Source: Verrucomicrobiia bacterium (lineage in GTDB: Bacteria; Verrucomicrobiota; Verrucomicrobiia; Verrucomicrobiales; DEV007). From it: a stretch of DNA of 36,697 bases. The translations under genes and the position numbers were made by a program. The notes beneath the pieces are model-generated. The model was not told where the DNA came from, did no database searches, and saw nothing but the letters and a program-made list of their open reading frames with translations. Shown here piece after piece: positions 32,687 through 36,697 of the stretch. Where the stretch lies: assembly GCA_020439945.1 (NCBI GenBank), contig JAGRPB010000039.1, forward strand, positions 1 to 36,697, read 5' to 3'. Numbering within the stretch: position 1 is the first letter of the stretch; every line of letters begins with the position of its first letter.

Positions 32687-33514
32687 ATGAAGGTCACCTC
32701 CCGCATCGCGATCCACGGCGTGCCGCGCTCGGGCACCACCTGGTTGGGTGAAATTTTCAACAGCTCGCCCCGCACGATCTATCGCTACCAGCCTCTCTTT
32801 TCCTGGGCTTTCAAACACTACCTGGGCACCGAATCGGACGATCCCACCATCACCAGGTTCTTCGAAGAAATTGCGGAATCCGACGATGCGTTCCTCTGCC
32901 AGGAGGAGAAACGGGAAAGCGGTTCCCTGCCTCGTTTCGAGAAAAGTCCGGATGCGGATTGCGTGGTCTACAAGGAGGTTCGCTACCACCACATCCTTTT
33001 TCGCCTCGCGCGGAGTGCCGTCGATCTCAAGCTGGTATTGCTGGTCCGCAGTCCATTCGCGGTGATTCACTCTTGGCTCCGGGCGCCGCGCGAATTCAGA
33101 GGAGACCTCGGTTGGAAGCCCGAGGAGGAATGGCGCTACGCTCTCCGAAAAAACCTGAACCGGCCTGAAGAGTTCAACGGTTTCGAAAAGTGGAAGGAAG
33201 CGACGACTTCATTCACGGCATTGGCGGAAGCCTTTCCCGAACGAGTGATCCTGGTGGAGTATCGGGAGTTATTGGCTGAACCGGAGACGGTTGCGCGGAA
33301 GCTTCTTGAGTTCTGTGGGCTCGATTTTCAATCCCAGACGAAGCACTTTTTGCGGGACAGCCGTGAAAAAAGGGGCGAAAAGGAAGATCCCTACGGAGTT
33401 TTTCGCAGTCACCGTCGGCAGGACGACGGGTGGCACGGGAAACTGGACCCCGGAATTGTCGATGCGATCACCTCCGATCTGGAGGGGACGTCATTGGCGA
33501 GGTACCTCTACTAG
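32687..33514 (+). CDS. Sulfotransferase family protein
   Basis: A 275-residue P-loop sulfotransferase. The PAPS 5'-phosphosulfate loop is GVPRSGTTWLGEIF (11-24), and the 3'-phosphate-binding region is VLLVRSPFAVIHSW, with VEYRELLAEPETVARKLLEFCGLDF as the third family block. It probably transfers sulfate from PAPS to a sugar hydroxyl or amino group in the cell. The C-terminal region (REKRGEKEDPYGVFRSHRRQDDGWHGKLDP) is typical of the sulfotransferase_1/3 group. It starts 3 bases after the WbqC gene, consistent with one operon. A second, different sulfotransferase lies at the right edge. Confidence 0.9.
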   Translation: MKVTSRIAIHGVPRSGTTWLGEIFNSSPRTIYRYQPLFSWAFKHYLGTESDDPTITRFFEEIAESDDAFLCQEEKRESGSLPRFEKSPDADCVVYKEVRYHHILFRLARSAVDLKLVLLVRSPFAVIHSWLRAPREFRGDLGWKPEEEWRYALRKNLNRPEEFNGFEKWKEATTSFTALAEAFPERVILVEYRELLAEPETVARKLLEFCGLDFQSQTKHFLRDSREKRGEKEDPYGVFRSHRRQDDGWHGKLDPGIVDAITSDLEGTSLARYLY

Positions 33515-33529
33515 AGACATCCAGAAACG

Positions 33530-34426
33530 GTGAAAACGGCACTGCGCTTGTCGGAGCGATTCGATCCCACCTTGGTGGGAAAAGATGGAGTATTTCAGCG
33601 ACTGGACAGCAGCGCCGCCGATCAACCGGGTGCCCTGATCTACGCCGCCCAGGTGAATTTTCTCAATGCGGGTTTGGCCAACGAGAATGTGTCGGCCTTC
33701 CTCGTTCCGCCCGATTTGGAAGAACGCGTCAAGGCTGCCGGAAAATCCTACGTTGTCAGCCCGACCCCGCGACTCGAGTTCTTCCGCCTCTACCAGCAAC
33801 TGCATGTGGAGGGTTGGCTCGAGCCCGAATGGGAGCCGTCGATGGGCGTCGACTGCCGGATTCATCCCGACGCCACGGTCTCGCCGAAAGTCCGCCTCGG
33901 CGATCGTGTGGTCATCGAGGCCGGCGCCCGCATCGGAGATCACTGCGTCATCGGTGACGATGCCTACATTGGCCAGAACGCGGTGATCGGTGCCGATGGC
34001 CTGATGCCGGTGATCGACGAGGAAGGGAATGCGCTTCGCTTTTCCCATGCCGGTTCTGTGCTTCTTGGAGACCGGGTTGTGGTGCTGGCGGGCACCTGCA
34101 TCGTGAAGTCCGTTTTCGGCCGTCCCACGACCATTGGCTCGGACAGTTACGTTGGGTTGCTCACCAATATCGGTCACGACGTTTCCATTGGCCGCCGTTG
34201 CGTGGTTGGCGGGAACTGCGTCCTCGCCGGGGCTTCCGTGCTCGAGGATGGTGCCGAAGTTTGGGCCTCGACCAGTGTGGCCCAGGGAACCAGGATCAAG
34301 GCCGGTGCCAAGATCCACATGGGAAGCGTGGTCGTGCAGACGGTGGAGGCTGGCGAGGCAGTTTCGGGAAACTATGCCTACAACCATCGCAAACGGGCGT
34401 TGGATCACCTGAGAAAAACGAAGTAG
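33530..34426 (+). CDS. LpxD-like hexapeptide-repeat acyltransferase
   Basis: A 298-residue protein made of an N-terminal uridine-binding-like part (about 1-95) and a left-handed beta-helix of hexapeptide repeats (IHPDATVSPKVRLGDRVVIEAGARIGDHCVIGDDAYIGQNAVIGADG). It resembles UDP-3-O-acylglucosamine N-acyltransferase (LpxD), including the block NIGHDVSIGRRCVVGGNCVLAGASV, in which His216 corresponds to the LpxD catalytic histidine. LpxD uses acyl-ACP to N-acylate an amino sugar. The location inside a polysaccharide cluster, next to a ketosynthase and an ACP rather than lpxA/fabZ, suggests a specialised paralogue. The start is GTG. Beyond residue 260 it ends in a short helix. Confidence 0.88.
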   Translation: MKTALRLSERFDPTLVGKDGVFQRLDSSAADQPGALIYAAQVNFLNAGLANENVSAFLVPPDLEERVKAAGKSYVVSPTPRLEFFRLYQQLHVEGWLEPEWEPSMGVDCRIHPDATVSPKVRLGDRVVIEAGARIGDHCVIGDDAYIGQNAVIGADGLMPVIDEEGNALRFSHAGSVLLGDRVVVLAGTCIVKSVFGRPTTIGSDSYVGLLTNIGHDVSIGRRCVVGGNCVLAGASVLEDGAEVWASTSVAQGTRIKAGAKIHMGSVVVQTVEAGEAVSGNYAYNHRKRALDHLRKTK

Positions 34427-34430
34427 ATCG

Positions 34431-35066
34431 ATGCCTGTACTTGAATCATTTGAAATCGAAATCCCCTTCAAAGGGGCGCGAGACTACCTCCAGAGTGCCG
34501 ATGTCTATCATGCGGTGTTGGCCCATTTGGACGGGCAGGTCGGGATCGATAGTTGTCATGATGTCCGCCTGATCTTTCGAAACTTCGCTCGCACCCGGAT
34601 TGCGGTGATTACCGAGGACGAACTCGGAGACCGTGAAGCCAACGCCAGCTTTCTCTGCGAGGTTGGCGGAGAAAAGCTCAAGCGAGTTCTCGTGGAAACC
34701 GGCAAGGATGTCACCGCCAGAGAGCCCTATCCGGAGGAAGAGATTGTGGAGCGTTGTGTTGTCGATGCCGAGGCGAAAACAGTAACGCTGGAGCACGATG
34801 ATTCTCTCGATCGGTTCAAGTTGATGGAAATCCTCGTCGCCATGAACAAGGCGATGCATCTGGAGGTCTTTAAGGAGCATCCCGGTAAGTGGCTGTTCAC
34901 GGAGACCCGGAACCCGGAGCCGCTTTTCCGCCAACCCTGGCGACGGCTCTCGATCCGGATCAAGAATCAGTTGGGAGTGAAGCTTACTCGAAGTGTGATA
35001 GAAGTGGGCGGTGTGGACGCCGGATACCTGTGTTTTTCTCTCCAGCCGCCCGCCAGTTCATCATGA
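34431..35066 (+). CDS. Unrecognised 211-residue protein of the acyl module
   Basis: I do not recognise a family. The protein starts MPVLESFEIEIPFKGARDYL and is rich in acidic residues. It has no signal peptide, membrane segment, glycine-rich nucleotide loop or obvious metal-binding pattern. Notable blocks are DVYHAVLAHLDGQ, DDSLDRFKLMEILVAMNKAMHLEVF and WRRLSIRIKNQLGVKLTRSVIEVGG. The ATG follows the acyltransferase stop by 4 bases and its TGA overlaps the ATG of the ketosynthase (ATGA, 4 bases). Such coupling implies the two products work together, perhaps in forming or handling the acyl group. Codon usage and composition match the neighbours. It could be an acyl-binding or dehydratase-type protein, but nothing seen proves that. 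Confidence 0.8.
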   Translation: MPVLESFEIEIPFKGARDYLQSADVYHAVLAHLDGQVGIDSCHDVRLIFRNFARTRIAVITEDELGDREANASFLCEVGGEKLKRVLVETGKDVTAREPYPEEEIVERCVVDAEAKTVTLEHDDSLDRFKLMEILVAMNKAMHLEVFKEHPGKWLFTETRNPEPLFRQPWRRLSIRIKNQLGVKLTRSVIEVGGVDAGYLCFSLQPPASSS

Positions 35067-35989
35067 TCGGAATCGAAGCCATCGGCACTTATCTTCCCGC
35101 CAGGCGGATCGACAATCTCGAGCGCGCTGCGGGCTTCGACTGCGATGAGGAATTCGTCGAAAACAAACTCGGGGTCCTGGAAATCAGCCAGGCGGCGGAG
35201 GACGAAGACGCTTTTTCTCTCGCGGCAAACGCCGTCGAGGACCTCCGCGCCCGGACCGGTCTTGAGATGGACGAAATCGAGGTCTTGGTGCTGGTGACCC
35301 AGACGCCGGGAAAACTCATTCCTCACGTTTCGGCGCGGCTACATGGCGAGATAGGCCTGACAGACCGCTGTGCGTGTTTCGACATTTCCCTAGGCTGCTC
35401 GGGCTACGTCTATGCTCTCACCGTGGTAAAAGCCCTGATGGAAGCCCAGGGATTTCGCCGTGGACTGATCGTCACCTCCGATCCCTACTCCAAGATCGTG
35501 GACGCGGGGGACCGGAACACCGCCATGCTCTTCGGCGACGCCGCCACCGCCACCCTGCTGTCGGACCGTCCGGTTTTTGAGATCGGCCGCACCACCATGA
35601 AGACCCGCGGGGCGTCCCACCGGGAACTGATGTCAACCGATTCCGGGAACCTCCACATGAACGGTCGCGCCGTGTTCACGTTCTGTGCCCAGAACGTACC
35701 GCCCGACATTCGGGAGGCCGCCGAGTTGAACGGTGTGACCGTCGAGGACATCGACCTTTTCCTCGTTCATCAAGGCAGCAAATTCATCGTCGATACCATC
35801 CGCAACCGTCTGGGATTATCCGAGGAAAAAATGCCATTCGGTGCGGTCGCCTACGGGAATACCGTATCCTCTTCGATCCCTCTTCTGCTGGCGGAAAGAG
35901 TTGCTTCCCCGGAATCCCGACGCATCATGATCAGCGGTTTCGGCGTGGGCCTTTCGTGGGCTTCCAGTCTCCTGACGCGGGTTGCCTGA
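35063..35989 (+). CDS. 3-oxoacyl-ACP synthase III-like ketosynthase
   Basis: A 308-residue FabH-like enzyme. The triad is complete: Cys112 in DISLGCSGYVYAL, His236 in FLVHQGSKF, and Asn266 in AYGNTVSSSIPL, with the C-terminal GFGVGLSWASSLL. KAS III joins an acyl-CoA starter to malonyl-ACP to make beta-ketoacyl-ACP. The sequence around the active-site histidine is HQGSKFIVD, unlike the HQANLRI of housekeeping FabH, and the enzyme lies in a polysaccharide cluster rather than with fab genes, so it is probably a specialised member. Start ATG at 35063 overlaps the previous stop; extending upstream would overlap that gene by over 170 bases. An acyl carrier protein gene follows after 42 bases. Confidence 0.9.
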   Translation: MIGIEAIGTYLPARRIDNLERAAGFDCDEEFVENKLGVLEISQAAEDEDAFSLAANAVEDLRARTGLEMDEIEVLVLVTQTPGKLIPHVSARLHGEIGLTDRCACFDISLGCSGYVYALTVVKALMEAQGFRRGLIVTSDPYSKIVDAGDRNTAMLFGDAATATLLSDRPVFEIGRTTMKTRGASHRELMSTDSGNLHMNGRAVFTFCAQNVPPDIREAAELNGVTVEDIDLFLVHQGSKFIVDTIRNRLGLSEEKMPFGAVAYGNTVSSSIPLLLAERVASPESRRIMISGFGVGLSWASSLLTRVA

Positions 35990-36031
35990 CGTTCCAAAGA
36001 CGTTCACCGCCGATTCTACCGTTTGCCGACC

Positions 36032-36274
36032 ATGAATGCCTGCACCAACGAAGACATTATCCAACTGCTGATCGAGTCCGACGCCCTCGCTGAGGGCGAC
36101 GAGGTGCTGGTGGATGCTCCGCTCAAGCAAATGGGGATCCAGTCGCTCGATAAATTCAATCTTTTCCTTCTCGTTGAAGAGCGCCACGGCGTGCAGATCC
36201 CGGATGAGGATTTCGAGAAGCTCGACACGGTTTCAGCAATCGCTGCCTACGTTTCCGAGAAGCAGGCAGTCTGA
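36032..36274 (+). CDS. Acyl carrier protein (dedicated, atypical Ser motif)
   Basis: An 80-residue acidic four-helix acyl carrier protein. The phosphopantetheine attachment site is Ser38 in the stretch K-Q-M-G-I-Q-S-L-D-K-F. The usual motif is D-S-L; here the residue before the serine is Gln, which is uncommon. The rest (HGVQIPDEDFEKLDTVSAIAAYV) follows the ACP pattern well. It should carry the acyl chain made by the adjacent ketosynthase to the LpxD-like acyltransferase. The start ATG at 36032 was preferred to a TTG at 36023. The gene is separated from the ketosynthase by 42 bases and from the next sulfotransferase by 30. Confidence 0.9.
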   Translation: MNACTNEDIIQLLIESDALAEGDEVLVDAPLKQMGIQSLDKFNLFLLVEERHGVQIPDEDFEKLDTVSAIAAYVSEKQAV

Positions 36275-36304
36275 TCTTCTGTCCGGGAGTGTTCCTGATC
36301 AGTC

Positions 36305-36697
36305 ATGAAATTTCCTCTGGTTACCAGACGCCGGCTCGAAAAAGCGGAGATTCGCCTCCGCGAGAGAATCGGAAAGCTTGAGCGAAAGCTGGAAAAGAGA
36401 CCGACCCGAGAGAAGTTCGAGGAACGGAAAATTTTCTGCATCGGGCTCAATAAGACGGGCACCACCTCGTTACACGACGTGTTCGAACAATTCGGTTTTT
36501 CGGTCGGCGAGATCCGAAGGGGCGAGCGATTGATCGAGCAGTGGGCGGTTCGCGATTTCGCTCCGATCATTGACTTCTGCCATACCGCGGAAGCGTTTCG
36601 AGATTGTCCGTTCAGCTTGCCATTCACCTATGCGGCGTTGGATGCCGCCTTTCCCAACGCAAAATTCATCCTGTCGATTCGCGATTCTGCGGAACAG
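36305..36697 (+). CDS. Sulfotransferase family protein, 3' end beyond window
   Basis: The first 131 codons of a sulfotransferase cut by the right edge. Residues 1-40 are a highly charged, probably helical leader, MKFPLVTRRRLEKAEIRLRE, very similar to that of the methyltransferase at 29882. The catalytic domain then begins with IFCIGLNKTGTTSLHDVFEQFGF, a PAPS-binding loop (GLNKTGTTSL), and continues through FPNAKFILSIRDS, which corresponds to the 3'-phosphate-binding region. The motif is of the kind found in bacterial and algal sulfotransferases of the Sulfotransfer_4 type. It is the last gene of the visible cluster, following the ACP gene after 30 bases. Confidence 0.85.
   Translation, partial: MKFPLVTRRRLEKAEIRLRERIGKLERKLEKRPTREKFEERKIFCIGLNKTGTTSLHDVFEQFGFSVGEIRRGERLIEQWAVRDFAPIIDFCHTAEAFRDCPFSLPFTYAALDAAFPNAKFILSIRDSAEQ

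Noticed and set aside
1..36697. CRISPR arrays, insertion sequences, rRNA genes or riboswitches
   Set aside because: No regularly spaced repeats, no transposase genes, no rRNA-like sequence and no recognised riboswitch core were seen in the window.

Overview
The window reads as chromosome of a member of the PVC superphylum, most probably Verrucomicrobiota. The base composition is GC-rich. The gene set is typical of that group: two large proteins of the planctomycete-cytochrome (PSD1/DUF1549/DUF1553) type, one with its DUF1501 partner, two formylglycine-type sulfatases, a CT398-like zinc-ribbon coiled-coil protein, a DUF1343 lipoprotein, a DUF3500 protein and a PQQ-type beta-propeller. This placement rests on family content only; there is no rRNA or other phylogenetic marker beyond YebC, ThyA and FolA.

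Layout. Positions 1-3551 (minus strand) hold the start of a PSD1/DUF1549 protein cut by the left edge, a family-2 glycosyltransferase with a C-terminal Rossmann segment, and two small zinc-binding proteins. Positions 3662-6082 hold a divergent pair, NagZ (GH3) and a NamZ-like DUF1343 lipoprotein, which together suggest stepwise removal of sugars from peptidoglycan fragments. Positions 6099-11329 (minus) carry a miniature TPS/haemagglutination-type domain protein, two esterases, folA and thyA separated by an Uma2 gene, and a small membrane-anchored protein. Positions 11391-19591 look like a catabolic unit: DUF1549/DUF1553 plus DUF1501 on the minus strand, a GntR/FCD regulator diverging from them across a perfect 14-bp palindrome, and two convergent sulfatases. 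Positions 19670-24885 are housekeeping or mixed: alanine dehydrogenase, a glyoxalase-family protein, a DUF3500 protein, a PQQ-repeat protein, tRNA-Gln(CTG) and YebC. Positions 24930-25856 hold a RES/Xre toxin-antitoxin module with an AT-rich promoter that contains two direct repeats.

From 25936 to the right edge, all genes run on the plus strand in one tightly packed surface-polysaccharide cluster: WbuC cupin, two DegT/DnrJ aminotransferases, a double-domain glycosyltransferase, a methyltransferase, WbqC, two sulfotransferases, an LpxD-like hexapeptide acyltransferase, an unrecognised 211-residue protein, a FabH-like ketosynthase III with an intact Cys-His-Asn triad, and a dedicated acyl carrier protein. 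The co-occurrence of sugar aminotransferases, an LpxD-like acyltransferase, a private ketosynthase and a private ACP suggests that the cluster makes its own acyl-ACP to decorate an amino sugar, with sulfation and methylation as further decorations. This is the best candidate here for an undescribed system.

Several short intergenic repeats or palindromes (3558-3660, 6793-6894, 21231-21474, 24885-24913) look like dispersed small repeats. No rRNA, CRISPR array, insertion sequence or riboswitch was seen. The longest gap between genes is 21224-21481 (about 258 bases), which holds only a repeat-like element.
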